A stretch of DNA of 60,000 bases. Origin: Liolophura sinensis (lineage: Eukaryota > Mollusca > Polyplacophora > Chitonida > Chitonidae). Below, piece after piece: positions 40,350 to 52,257 of the stretch. The translations under genes and the position numbers were made by a program. The DNA lies in assembly GCF_032854445.1 (NCBI RefSeq), contig NC_088299.1, positions 17,851,608 through 17,911,607 of the forward strand. Direction: 5' to 3'. The notes below the pieces were generated by a model that worked only from the letters and a program-made list of their open reading frames with translations, ran no database searches and was not told the DNA's origin. How positions within the stretch are numbered: position 1 is the first letter of the stretch; every line of letters begins with the position of its first letter.

Positions 40350-41877
40350 TGTGGTTTGTGAGTTTTTGGGAATCGGCCTTGCAATTATATTGACCCGGAA
40401 CGTCCGTACTGGTTGACGGCAGGTATATGAGTGTCTGTTTCGACGCATAGATTCTCACGCAATACATTTCTTGCCTTCTTTTGTCTACTCTGTGCTTTCT
40501 GTGCAAAACAATATAAGAAAAGTAAAATCTGTCTGTTGATTTTGTATTATTCCTCGAGTTGTCTAACGGATTCTCCATAAAGTGTTTCGTCTCTGACCTA
40601 TGAGGTCGAATCCAGAACATCTGTTTCTCGTGCATCCTTAAGTCAGAAGATTTGTGAAGTACTTAACGGTATGCACTGCTCTCTCAAAGCTCTTGTCCGG
40701 TTTTTACATAGAAGTCGGGGAAAAAGACCAATTTTGTGTGAACAGGGATGTGTCATCTTCTCAGCCTGTCAACAGTGAGGTATTAGAAACAGATGTGAGT
40801 AAACAGAGTGCTGCTAAACGGTTAACATGCGGACTACCTGTTAAATCGCTGTCCTTAACTCGTCGGGGAAGGATACATATACGTCCCTCCAGACTGAATT
40901 TTTAAAATTACATGCAGAGAAAGGACAGCTACTTGGCGCAGTTCATTATTATTAGCCCAGTTGAAGTACGCCTCGGTTAATGAGGTTGAAAGATTCTTAC
41001 TTCATATCCCCCTCCCCCTTTTTCACTTTCAAGGTTTGCAGGTTCTCGGTGACCTTTGACCGTCATATAATGACGCACTGGGGACGTCCAATCAATATAA
41101 CACAGGTACGTAGTCTATGTTTAGTATAAATCCCGCGAGGTGTATTAAAACTAAATATTTTCTAAAACAGTACATCAGTTATGAGAAATAGGCAAGGGTT
41201 TAACCGACAAATAATAACCATTAATAAAATTTCAATTTTAAAATTATCGTCATCTAAATGGTAAATGAAAACGCTGTCTGAAAATACTGCGTCTGAAATA
41301 CAGAGATTTTTTTAACTGATCTTTTATGAGCAAGACTGTGCAATCTATTTAAGTCTTACATACTTATAGATATACCAGAACTTTCCCAGTCTAAAACTCG
41401 TGGCGTGAGCCAATCATTTATTCGATGAATATGGTGCCTAAAGACCACTTTAAGAATCCTGCACTAGTACAAGTGTTTTCTGACGTCTTCAATGGTCTGT
41501 ACACGTTAAATTGGCTGTCTATCACATTAATGGGACACATTTTAAAGAGCATTTCACAGCGTGGGTGCAAGCTTAGTCGGCCATAGTTTTCTTACCATCA
41601 GCCGGTACTATGTTACCATAGGCATAGGCAAGAAAGACCAAAGACTATACTTAGTTTGACACTGTGCGGGAGGGGTTCTTTATCAATAATGGTGTGCGTC
41701 CAGTCCTACTGTGAAGATCGACGTTAAGCCAATGTTATACTGTGCATGCGGATCAACAATTGCGTTTTCTGAACAACTGTAACAGCTTTTTCCGCTCAAC
41801 CAAAGATACTTTGTACTTCATGCATATGTAAACCGTAAACCCAAATGTTACCGCACGACCCGGCAATTGATTGCTCA
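40350..41877. other. Region between the receptors, no gene seen
   Basis: Open frames of about 80-107 codons (40312-40635 minus, 40654-40905 plus) lack coding character. The sequence is single copy and AT-rich. Confidence 0.5.
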
Positions 41878-41978
41878 TTTATTTATGCATAGCGGTTTTA
41901 CGGCGTACTCATGGATTTTTCACTTATACGAGAGCAGTGAGGGTTATATTGAAGGAAATCGGACAAATCACGGAGCGT
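41878..41978 (-). mobile_element. Fragment of the first SINE family
   Basis: It has the tail block in minus orientation: GGTTTTACGGCGTACTCA, TTTTTCACTTATACGA, then a diverged GGAAATCGGACAAATCACGG. It abuts a second SINE-like element. Confidence 0.75.
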
Positions 41979-42170
41979 GAGTGAGTGCTTAGGGTTTAAC
42001 GTCGTACTTATTTTTTCAGTCATATCTCGACGAAGGAGTGCATGTAATGTGCCCCCTTGTTGCAGGACGGATTTCCAGTGCTCTTTTATTTAAAGCTGCT
42101 TCACTCAGACGACTCGGCGTCGGTTCAAATCTCGGAGAAGCCCAACGCCTGTACAACATGAAAGGCAAAC
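41979..42170. mobile_element. Second SINE-like element family
   Basis: The segment GTGAGTGAGTGCTTAGGGTT, then ...AACGTCGTACTT, TTTTTCAGTCATAT, GTGCATGTAATGTGC, TTGTTGCAGGACGGATTTCC and GCTGCTTCACTCAGACG matches a repeat I know to be common in molluscs. A B-box-like GGTTCAAATCT is near 42123. Boundaries are approximate. Confidence 0.7.
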
Positions 42171-44989
42171 ATTAAGCTGCTATCACAACACCGAAAATCG
42201 TATTCACGTGTGGTGAAGTACATATCGTCTGAAGCGAGAGCAACAGCTCATGCAGCTCAGCCAGCGATCGTACCTATTTGTTCATGGACCTCGTGTGAAG
42301 GACCAATTGCTTGTATACATCCTGGTAACCAACTGCATTAAATGTTCAACCCGGAAGTGGCCATTGACAATCTCGAAAACGCTGCAAGACTCACATTTGA
42401 TTCCATTGCTAGCAATAAGACTTTATCAGTTTGCGTCGAGGATTTTGTCTTTGCCATCAGCTACTATATCACACATAGACACAATGCTTCAGGCATATGT
42501 CATGAAGAAAGGCTACGATGACTCAGTTATATTAAACAGAGGTGTGCGTGTCAAGTGTCGGTAAATATCGCCTGATGCAGTCACGGTAAAAACAAAAACC
42601 ATCAGTCAGCCCATGTATGTGTAAATCAGCTTCAGGCTCCGCGTGGAACCTTAAAGGGTTCCCCAGAAAAACCAAGTAAGTACTTACATACATATATCCA
42701 AAACGGATCCGAATGAAGGATACCCAAATATTACCCTGTACAGAGCAGCGGGCAATTTTATCTCAAAAATCGGTTAATGGCTGCATTAGATGAGTTATCC
42801 TAAACAGGGCTCGCTGGACAAGATTGTTACGTGCAAAACAAACTGTCATGGGGTCTTATTGTTATACAAGTATAAACAGTGTCAATCTGGTACTCAGAAA
42901 ATAATTATATTGTAACACTGAGTGGATGACACCGAAGATATATCTGAAAGCGGCAATTTTATTCATGTAAGTTACAGTAAGATTGCATTGACAAAGAGAC
43001 AGCACAAACAATTTTGACAAAATCATGTAATATCGAAGTTTTTTCAAGAATTACCATTGTCTTTGATTATGATAAAACACACAACATTGGTTCCATCCTA
43101 CATACCCCGAGCACAGCCTGACACACAACATATATTTGACGTTACACTGTTCAAGGATGTAAATATACACCAGTGTTTGAAATCGGTCGTCTAAACTGAC
43201 GTGTCTTAGATAACAGTGGTAAGCATTTGTTCTGTAATAAACATGTGTTATTTGTATATATTAGAGTCATAGTGAGCACCGAATGGACAGACTTAAAGCT
43301 GTATAATATGAACTGCATACGTGTTATGACCAAGACTGTTCAAGGGACATTGGCATACAATCTTTATATATACGCTGGCATTACTTAGAACTCAAGATGA
43401 CTTTTGCATCCATTGTTTCTGGACTGATAAACTTGATAAGCATGTAATGGTTTCGCTATCAGTAAGGTGCTATCTGCTATCCCACCCTAACCTCTCTTAC
43501 ATTTACACTATAGATATCCACTTCAAGCCATTTTTGCAGTAATTATATCAAAACATTTTAATCAGAAAAGACATTGACAGCAAAGTATTCCGTAATAAAT
43601 TGTTTGTACTATGTTCAACGAAAATTGCGTGAGGTCTGAGACATCGGGATTTATGCGAGACTACAAATAACATACTGGATCCTTGAAAACTTTCAGCACA
43701 CAAATAAAACAGAAATAAATTGACCTATAGGTTCTCATTTTAAAAACTACAGCATTACGTTCTTTACAGTTGTACAGATGACTGATTTATCCGTACATTG
43801 TTAGCATATATACAATCACACACTTATTCAATATGGAATGTAAGGTTCCCCTTAAAGTGGGCAAGATTTCACAACATTATCAAGCTGTACAAATTACACT
43901 GGGCATTACTGACACACGTTTGAGGTCAACTCGGACGAAGACAATAAAAAGTCATTAGACAAAAGCTGTCAGATGGTCAAGGCCACGTACGGTACATCAA
44001 AAATGCGGAACTATATCCCGAAGCGGAAGCAAAATAGCGCAGATCTTGGGCGACCTTTACACAATAGGGGAGTTTTGAGTTCAAATTTTTTTATCGTTGA
44101 AGGTAGAAAAAGTCCGTCTGTATCATGTGACCTGTTAAAAAACATGGGCGTCTGTAAAAAGTGTCATAAAAGTAATTTAGAGTAGACGAATAAAAGAAAA
44201 TAAAAAAAGTTGAGCATATTATTTAGAGTGAACGAATGATAGACAAGATTGAGAATCTGAGAATCTGAATGTTTGTGAACTGGAGAGGTTCATAAAGGAA
44301 AAAGGTGTCATTTGTGCTTCTAGAAAAGGGTGAGACAGGTGATCAGTAAATCAATTTCAACAAGGTTGTCTAACATTTTTTCAGCATTCACATGGCACAG
44401 TAGGACCCTTTTTGCCTTCGACGACAAAAGAGATCCAACTCGAAAATTCCCCTATTGTTTAAATGTTATATTCTGCTATCAGCATGCGTATCAACAGGCT
44501 GTGACACTTATATAGATATATATTTCAAATAATTACAACAGACTGAGTTTGTAGATCAACGCCATTCATTATGTAGAAAATGTTTCAAAGAAATCTGTGC
44601 CACGAAGTTAGTTCTACACATTTCGATTTCGAAGGATATCTGTTCTGTTTAAACCTTACATCACAGATTGTCGTACATAGCTTATGATGACGTTTGGCTT
44701 TCCTGAAAATCTCAGAATCCCATTTGGACACAAATCTATGATTTACGTTCATCAGAACATAAGTTCTTTGTCGTTTCTTTCCAAGTTGTGCTTCAGTCTA
44801 TGAAGTGTCAGTATCCCATAAAGGTGTCTTGAAAGTTTTCCAACACTCATATTTGCCAGCAGTCTGCTTTGCCAAGGGCTCCCATTTTAATTGACACCGT
44901 GAACATCGGTGGCTACACACTCCCAGGCACAAACGTTAGCTTTCTTGTCGAGCGTATACGGGACATTCGCAAACATACATAAATATCCC

Positions 44990-44992
<3 letters not shown>
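42171..44992. other. Region between the receptors, no gene seen
   Basis: This is single-copy AT-rich DNA; the 104-codon frame 42250-42564 is not recognised and looks like chance. Nothing else was supported. Confidence 0.5.

Positions 44993-45073
<81 letters not shown>
44993..45073. repeat. TA microsatellite, about 40 units
   Basis: An uninterrupted TA run starts about 50 bp beyond the stop codon of receptor B, so it probably lies in or near its 3' UTR. Confidence 0.98.
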
Positions 45074-45075
<2 letters not shown>

Positions 45076-45126
45076 CACAAAAGTTCAGTCTGTTGATTTT
45101 GGATTCATTATCAGCATCTGAAGCCT

Positions 45127-46377
45127 CTACACGTTTGATTTCGAAACGTTCAGCTGTTTAGAATCTTTACTCCGAAAACAACCAATTGCTCTGTGGATTT
45201 GTTTGCCAACAAGACGTCGGAAGTTTTCATTTAAGAAGCTATAAATAACTGGATTGACGGCACTATTGATAAAGTAAGATTTCAGGCAAAACTTGTAGAT
45301 GACTTCCTGTAAGGGGGTAAGGTTTATCTCGAAATCTGTGACAAAACTCCTCAGAATCATGACGATGAGGAAAGGAAGGAAGCTGATAACAAAGGCCAAT
45401 GTTACGACGAAAAGCACCAATGTAGTCCGCCGAGGTTTCATGTTGGTTTTGTTGCTTTTGGATTTAATGGAGTTGTGTTTTCCGTTCGACTGGCTGGTCT
45501 CTGCCGATACGGCGCAGCTGCTGTCGTCCGCTGAACTCTGGCGACGAGTCCGTTCCTCTTCCCATCGCTTTCGCGAATTAGGAGACATCTTTTCGCCGAT
45601 GTTCGAATTTTTGCGTTTCCACACCTCGACACCTATACAAATATACAGCACGGTAAGAAACAGAAGACACAAGACGAATGTCAGTCCAAGGAATCCGTAC
45701 CAGAGTTTGGGGAAAATCGTGTCTCTCATTTCGTCTGTAGTGGAGCAGTCCACCCCGGTGAGACAAGGAATTCGAGTTTCCGCGGTCTTTCGTCCAAATA
45801 TTATGGCGGTGGGCCATGAGATCACAAAGCCAAATATAATGGCGCCTATGCAAAGACGTTTGGTTTTCTTTGAGGAGAACACTTTGGAAATCTTGCATAT
45901 CCGGAAGTATCTGTCAAAGGCCACATCGATAAGGATGAGCGCGGAAGCCACGATGGTGGACGATTCTGAATATCGTAAAAGCTTACAAGCTGCCGGCAAA
46001 TTAAACCTGAGAGGGAACCGTAAATCGGCAATCTCTGTGGGCATGCCAACGACACAGCTAATCATATCCAGGACAGCTAGAGACAGAATGAAGTAGTCAG
46101 AGGAGCCTTTCCTACGTTTTGAGCAGTAGACACAACACACGAGAATGTTCCCAAACGTCCCCACAAACAGAAGAATGCCCATGTAAATGATCACTGGTAG
46201 ATACAGCATAGCCTTCTCGTCGTTCAGTTCCGACAAAAGTTCCTCGCTGTTATTCGGAACAATGCATGCCATAGTAGTCTCATTTGCCATGCGATCATCT
46301 TCCTCTAAAAACACTTCCGGTAGAGCCATGGCCTCGACTAACTGATTCCCACCCATAGAAGCAGACGATAAAGTCAT
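45127..46377 (-). CDS. Class A (rhodopsin-type) G-protein-coupled receptor, paralogue B
   Basis: An intact 416-codon coding exon. N-glycosylation sequons lie at Asn32 (NET) and Asn42 (NNS). TM1 at about 60-84 has the conserved GN (76-77); TM2 has LAVLD with Asp104; Cys131 starts TM3; DRY is at 155-157; TM4 Trp188; loop cysteines Cys205 and Cys211; TM5 about 225-248; a charged, Ser-rich third intracellular loop 251-316; TM6 with SFLPF (332-336) where CWxP is usual; TM7 with NPVIY 375-379; helix 8 FLNENFRRLV and Cys400. It is closely similar to paralogue A on the same strand 6.3 kb away, so the pair arose by tandem duplication. The layout resembles peptide receptors (CCK/orexin/galanin-like); the ligand cannot be read from sequence. 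Confidence 0.95.
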   Translation of the reverse strand: MTLSSASMGGNQLVEAMALPEVFLEEDDRMANETTMACIVPNNSEELLSELNDEKAMLYLPVIIYMGILLFVGTFGNILVCCVYCSKRRKGSSDYFILSLAVLDMISCVVGMPTEIADLRFPLRFNLPAACKLLRYSESSTIVASALILIDVAFDRYFRICKISKVFSSKKTKRLCIGAIIFGFVISWPTAIIFGRKTAETRIPCLTGVDCSTTDEMRDTIFPKLWYGFLGLTFVLCLLFLTVLYICIGVEVWKRKNSNIGEKMSPNSRKRWEEERTRRQSSADDSSCAVSAETSQSNGKHNSIKSKSNKTNMKPRRTTLVLFVVTLAFVISFLPFLIVMILRSFVTDFEINLTPLQEVIYKFCLKSYFINSAVNPVIYSFLNENFRRLVGKQIHRAIGCFRSKDSKQLNVSKSNV

Positions 46378-46459
46378 GCAACGTTCCGACGACTCTACGG
46401 TGACAAATGCTTGACTAATTCCACTGGCTCACAACGCCGATGTCCTTGTGTCATTTACT
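46378..46459 (-). promoter_or_regulatory. Predicted splice acceptor and 5' UTR of receptor B with a 19-codon uORF
   Basis: On the minus strand CTTTTGATTTCAG ends at 46458, 80 nt before the start codon, so an upstream non-coding exon is likely, as in receptor A. An upstream frame runs from ATG 46454 to TAG 46395 and could damp translation. Confidence 0.5.
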
Positions 46460-47565
46460 GAAATCAAAAGAAAGGGAAAAAGCTGAAGGTGAGAGATGAA
46501 CACAGGTGGGAGGGAGATACAGAGGTGTTAATCAAGGCGGGAGGTGGTTAGTATTTAGAGAAGAGATTCGCGCGTCTTTCTGGCAGGCCGGCGTCTTTTA
46601 CTGTAAGCTGCGATGTATAAATCATGTATAAACCGCCTGAGCAAAAATCTACTGCCTGGATATTCATCCGACATGTAGCCTCTTTGGTTGAAATACCATT
46701 TCGTTCGGTTCCACGTTTCGTTTAGAGTCGGAATACCGTTACCAGTCAGAGAATTTTATTTGCTTATAAGACCAGCGGGTCAAACGTTTAACTTGTGTGT
46801 CTCCAACGGGCCGACGGTTTTGACATAAAACCAGTAGCTATTCCCATCAGCCGATACCCCGCCTGAAAACTAATACTGGTCTTGGGCAAATGTTTATGCT
46901 GTGTCTGTAGGCCCTGTCACTTAGCAATCTACAACAATTACGTTTCAGTGACACTTCTCAACCTCCCACGGTATGTGCTGGCGAGATATACGCTTTCGTC
47001 TCCTATTTATCTAATGGTAACTATGGTGTCCTTTCTGGAACTGGCCCATTAGAACAAAAGCCTGCTAATGATTTAACATATACCATGGATGTCTTTGTAA
47101 AGTACGACATATGAGACTTATTACAGATGAGAATAAGTTCAAAACCACAAAGTCAGTCAATGGTGACCAGATAACTTTTATATTTTTGCCAAGTGGAGCA
47201 GGCTAAATAGGGGCCCAGAAGCATCAAGTACTTCCCCGACGCTTGCACAAGCACTCTGCCAGGGAACTGTTCGGCGCGAACTGATTAGTATTACTCTGAC
47301 AGCGCACTGAAGTGTGTCAGTCAACTTCATCCAGATGATCTGCTCTCAATAGAGGAGAAGTGGCACTTACAGGAAACCCGCTAATAACGTGCCGAAATAC
47401 GCAACAACGGCACATTACTATACTTCAATCATTCCGGTACTTAGCACAACCGGAGACACGTAAAACAAGTGAACTTGTCATCCAGTTACTTCGTAATTTT
47501 GCTAAAAACAAACCAATAGAAACCATCATGCGTGTGATCAGTTAGGTCTCTAGTCACCTTGGTCG
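46460..47565. other. 5' flank of receptor B, no gene seen
   Basis: This is single-copy sequence expected to hold the first exon and promoter of receptor B. I could not place a TATA box or transcription start. Confidence 0.4.
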
Positions 47566-48317
47566 CTTTTAACGATGCACAGTTAGAGTTTCAGAACCCA
47601 ACAGTACAGTTTGAACAGGGTCCCACAAGTGCCTGGAGAAACGGTCGCTTTTAACCATGCACAATTAGAGTTTCACAATCAAACGGTACAGTTTTTACAG
47701 GGTCCCACAAGTATCTGGCGAAACGGTCGCTTTTAACCATGCACAATTAGAGTTTCAGAACCCAACAGTACAGTTTGAACAGGGTCCCACAAGTGCCTGG
47801 CGAAACGGTCGTTTTTAACCATGCACAATTAGAGTTTCAGAATCAAACGGTACAGTTTGTACAGGGTCCCACAAGTGCCTGGCGAAACGGTCGCTTTTAA
47901 CGGTGCACAACTAGAGTTTCAGAACCCAACGGTACAGATTGTACAGTTTCCTACAAGTGCCTGGCGATACGATCGCTTTTAACCATGCACAATTAGAATT
48001 TCAGAATCAAACGGTACAGTTTATACAGGGTCCCACAAGTGCCTGGCGATACGGTCGCTTTAAACCGTGCACAATTAGAGTTTCAGAATCAAACGGTACA
48101 GTTTATACAGGGTCCCACAAGTGCCTGGCGATACGGTCGCTTTTAACGGTGCACAATTAGTTTCAGAACCCAACGGTACAGTTTGTACAGGGTCCTTCAA
48201 GTGCCTGGCGATACGATCGCTTTTAACCATGCACAATTAGAGTTTCAGAATCAAACGGTACAGTTTGTACAGGGTCCTACAAGTGCCTGGCGATACGGTC
48301 GCTTTAAACCATGCACG
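47566..48317. repeat. 82-bp tandem array, about 9 copies
   Basis: Units contain GGTCGCTTTTAACCATGCAC, AATTAGAGTTTCAGAA, TCAAACGGTACAGTTT and ACAGGGTCCCACAAGTGCC. Two alternating variants are seen (GAACCCAACAGTACAG and GAATCAAACGGTACAG). It lies about 1.2 kb beyond the start of receptor B. Confidence 0.96.
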
Positions 48318-49397
48318 CTGATTTGCTACATAAATGTGCAGCTCACCAGGTGAGATCCCACGAACATCCAGCGAGGTTAAGAAATGAGCCGGCATTTCCA
48401 CGGCCAGTTAGAAGAGAGCGATGGGACGTAAGTCAATCCAGATGGTAGGAGAGCCCTACAAGTAGAAATGTTTTCATCTACCCCATTTTCTCCGGTACAT
48501 CTAGATCACAAGTTCCCAGTGGGGCTAAACTGAAGTGTAATTGAGAAACTCTGCCCCCTAATTCAGCCTCCCCTGACCCCTGTCTCGCTGTAACAATGCC
48601 TTGTTATTGTGCATTAGTGACCTTTATCACAAGAGCCATTTCTAACCGCATCGCTTTTCAGTGCACAACTTTGGTATGTGCATTGACCTTTGAAGGACAT
48701 GTCTCTTGGTCAGCTCCAAGCTCCGATTAGAGCGTTACATACACGAAAGCTCGTGTGAAGCGAGCTACAATTAAAGTGACAGATTTTCCTCTAAATTAAT
48801 TTCGGCACCCCGGTGGTTAAGGGGCATCGGGAATATTGACTAGGCGTGTGCCATATGACCTTTACTCCGTGAGGAAGTAATGCATTAATTACACCATCTC
48901 ACTTCACTCTAATCAGCTTGTTCTGTTTGACATTTTTGAACTTTTAACATTTTCCACGTATTTTGCAAGCGAGCTGAAGGCTGAATGTCAGACACCCACA
49001 GTGAGTGAGATATGCTTATACTGAAAACAGGCATGAGTGTTTACATGTTCGTCATCAGTTGTAGGTCTATAGCATATATCGTACCAGACGTGGCGTTTAA
49101 ACAGTTCAACACTTACTATCACACAGGTAAATCGTCCTGTCATTAAATACCTGTTTGTGTATACTGTATATTATTTCCTGCTATTGATTCTCAATAAAGG
49201 ATTTTGGTTTCTGTGTGCAAACTTCCTATCCAATTCTTCCCGTATCAAGTTTAAGAGGCTAAACTTGAACAGAACTATCCTGTAGGTTACATGAGTTGCA
49301 AAACGGGATTTTGGATTCAGTTTTCAAACTTTTCTTCCTCAGTTCTATGTTAAGCTTGACCAGAACTACAAAGCAGGGCTGTCCTCTTTCCTGTCTC
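48318..49397. other. Non-repetitive block with dense transcription-factor-like motifs
   Basis: Between 48560 and 48930 there is an inverted SOX-like pair (AACAATGCCTTGTTATTGTG), TGACCTTTGA and ATGACCTTTA nuclear-receptor half sites, and several TAAT cores, including palindromic TAATTA at 48886-48891. This reads like a cis-regulatory element, but conservation is untested. Confidence 0.3.
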
Positions 49398-49645
49398 GGA
49401 GGCGTTTGCGTGCTAGCACAGCGCAATCATCCAGGAACTTCTCATCAATGGGGCTGCTGTGAGTTCAAGTCCAGCTTATGCTGGCATCCTTTCAGGTCCT
49501 ACGTGGGTAGGTCTGCCAACAGCCGATGGATGGTCGAGGGTATCTCCCGGGGCTCTCTTCGGTTTTTCTCCCACCATAATACTGACCACCGTCGTAGAAG
49601 TGAAATATTCTTTAGTAGGCCAACCGCGTAAAACACTAATCAAAG
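49398..49645 (+). mobile_element. Diverged SINE copy, nearly full length
   Basis: It shares with the full SINE the head GCTAGCACAGCGCAATCATCC, B-box GTGAGTTCAAGTCCAGCTTA, GGTAGGTCTGCCAACAGCCG and tail GAAGTGAAATATTCTTTAGT. Frames of 64 and 111 codons overlap it and are not genes. Confidence 0.88.
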
Positions 49646-52257
49646 CCAAATGAAAACATCTTTATTTAAATAATCTTTAAAAATGTTCTTCTTTAATACT
49701 TCTGCCAAGAAGCTGAAGAACAGCAATACCCTTGAAAGGGGCCCCTACCCTGCCATGAAGTCGTAATACATGACTGGATTAAGTGTACAAACATCTTCTT
49801 CCAAGAAGGTATACTTGAACAGAATTTTTGAGCACAGAGGGTAGAGGCAGACTCGTGATCACGTGAATCCGCCTCCGCCAGGCCTCGGGAACCTCGTCAA
49901 CACATCTGTACTTAACTAAGATATCTATCTAATCTTAGCTCCCTGTAACCGCTTGCTCCGTGTTTGTTCAATGTGCCGAGAGACATTAACTGTGAACCAA
50001 AAGACCTAATCAACCGAGAAAGTAAACTATTAAAATGAGTGTAACCTTGTAGAGCCATAAAACAGATAATATATATTAGTAGAGTACAAGTAAGCCAAAA
50101 CATATGGGAATGGGATGGGGTTTGGACGCTGGGACCACCACGGTAGACTGATACCTTTCTGTGTATTATGACGGACAGGAGGTGCGAAGTACATGGAAGT
50201 ATGTCACAACAAGTACAGTATGGCTCTATCTGTACTGGGATGATCGAGGTAACACGATTCATACATGTACTACGATAGACGTAATAATCGACGGTTCGTC
50301 ATGGGTGGTCAGTAAACGGGAAGATAATACAGGGCAATGCGGCAGGTTTGGTGATGAAAAAGTTCCAAGAATTCGCTCTTCTCGATGTCAGTAAATGATG
50401 CATCGCTGTAATGAATACAGGAAGTCGTCAGTCGGGACAAAGTTCGTGAAAAAACGGAGAATCACCCCAATTAAATGCTTTATTTAGCTAGTCTCACTTT
50501 TGAAGTGAATCATCTGGCGATGTAGTGAGAGTTTGATTGTATCAGGCTGCGTGAGCGAGTGGGGGGAGTAGGGGGGTGGGGGGTGGGGGAGTGGGTGAAT
50601 ATGATCAAGTATAGGTTTTCTGCACCTCTCAGTTTTCCAATAGAAGTCTTTACTAATAAGGGATAACACTTTCAGCTAAGCAATACTCTGGTTGCTTTAA
50701 GACACATGTAGGTATGTGAAGGTTAGAATGTGCTCAGTTGAGCTTTGCATTATAACCGGATACAGAAAGTTACTGAATGTTCGGACAACAGCCCTTATAT
50801 TGCCCCGTGAGGTCATATCTTAGTTACAGCCATGTGCGGTGAACGAAGTTAGCATTTTACTGGGTATAAAAATAACACCGGTTACATAATTGCTCAAATT
50901 AACAAATTATAATTGATGAATTCGTTTTATTTGCGTGTCACGAGTTACACAGCCTCAAACCAGAGAATTGGCTGCACTAGTGTCGCACAAGAATACAGCT
51001 CCCGTGCGAGCTATAGCCATACACCGAATTGTGTTGACAAGTTTAACAAGGCTCTTATTGTTGCACCCTGTACAGACAACCACATATAAAAAGATAGGAA
51101 CTAATTGCGTGTCTGTCTAAGTGTAATGGTTGATAGAGAATTCACAAAAACAGAAAAGCGGCGGAAGCATGCATATATTTGCTTTACTGTTACGTCGCCA
51201 GTAAATATGTATTGTGTATGCTGTTTAGTGCTGAGCCGTGATACGCAAAGATATTGTGAAATTCAGTGCTTTACCTTAGGAATATGATATGTCCTGGAGT
51301 GAGTGAGTACTTACCATTTTTTTAAATCATAGTACAACGAGACGTGTCCTAGAGCTATTAGAATTGACATGATGTGTAATAGGGAAATGAGCGGGAAGTG
51401 TTCGCTTAACTACATAAACTGCTCATTTTAGAGTTTTAAAGGTCGTCATATATAGGTGATATATGCACATCCAGAATATTCCTTAAAGCAGACAAAATGT
51501 TCTGTAATAAAAAAAAATAAAAAATAAAATAAAAAACAAACAACAGCTAATGTATTTAATTGTGCAGGAGCCCGAGTTCTTTTTTTTCTCTCAAATCTTT
51601 CGTATATTTTAAGACAGATACTGCCTAACTTCAAAGCGGTAACCTTAGTGACTTAATAATCAAACACTGTCAATCTAAAATGCACTTTTTCTAAAATTAA
51701 CTGCAGTTTATTATATTGACTTATTTGTCGGTTGTCTCCCTCGGGTTCCGCTCTCCTTCTTCCACCCATACACCTGACCACCCTCAGGTACAAGGCAAAT
51801 TCTGCAGTGCGGCTTTAAGCTCTAATTAAATGTATAAATAAGTGGCCTCGTCGCCATAAGCAGCATATCTAGGTCAGCTGGTGATTTAAGACCAATCTTA
51901 CCACTACTCTCCCATCATATCCTGTCCACAAGAACACACAGCTTATCTCTCTTGTCCGACCTTCCCATAACCGGGCATGTTTTCACCACTATACATCATC
52001 ACCTGTCAACGCGTCAATACGCTTTGAATGTCAGTTCAGTTTTTGTGTCGTACTGTACACAATGACATGTATATACACCTGTAAACCTGGCACTCGGCAC
52101 ATGTTACCTCATTGTGGGATAAACTTGCTCACAAGAAAACTGTGTGACTGCAGTAATGTGTGTTATAAGAGGACATCTCAGGTTGAGCTCCTCGTCTCTG
52201 ACACACAGATACTCTTACTTTACCATGTTACACTGGAGCACCTGAGTACAGCGTAGT
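49646..52257. other. Intergenic, no gene seen
   Basis: This is single-copy sequence with a G-rich run (GGGGGGAGTAGGGGGGTGGG) at about 50560-50590 and an A-rich run near 51505-51535. A short GAGTGAGTGAGTACTTAC match to the second SINE family lies at about 51299. No coding-like frame. Confidence 0.5.

Noticed and set aside
45299-46096. 265-codon open frame on the plus strand
   Set aside because: It lies wholly antisense to receptor B; a similar shorter antisense frame occurs in receptor A. It is a codon-composition shadow, with no own motif or start context.
51296-51345. Possible second-family SINE fragment
   Set aside because: Only a short GAGTGAGTGAGTACTTAC match and a vague continuation were seen; too short to call.
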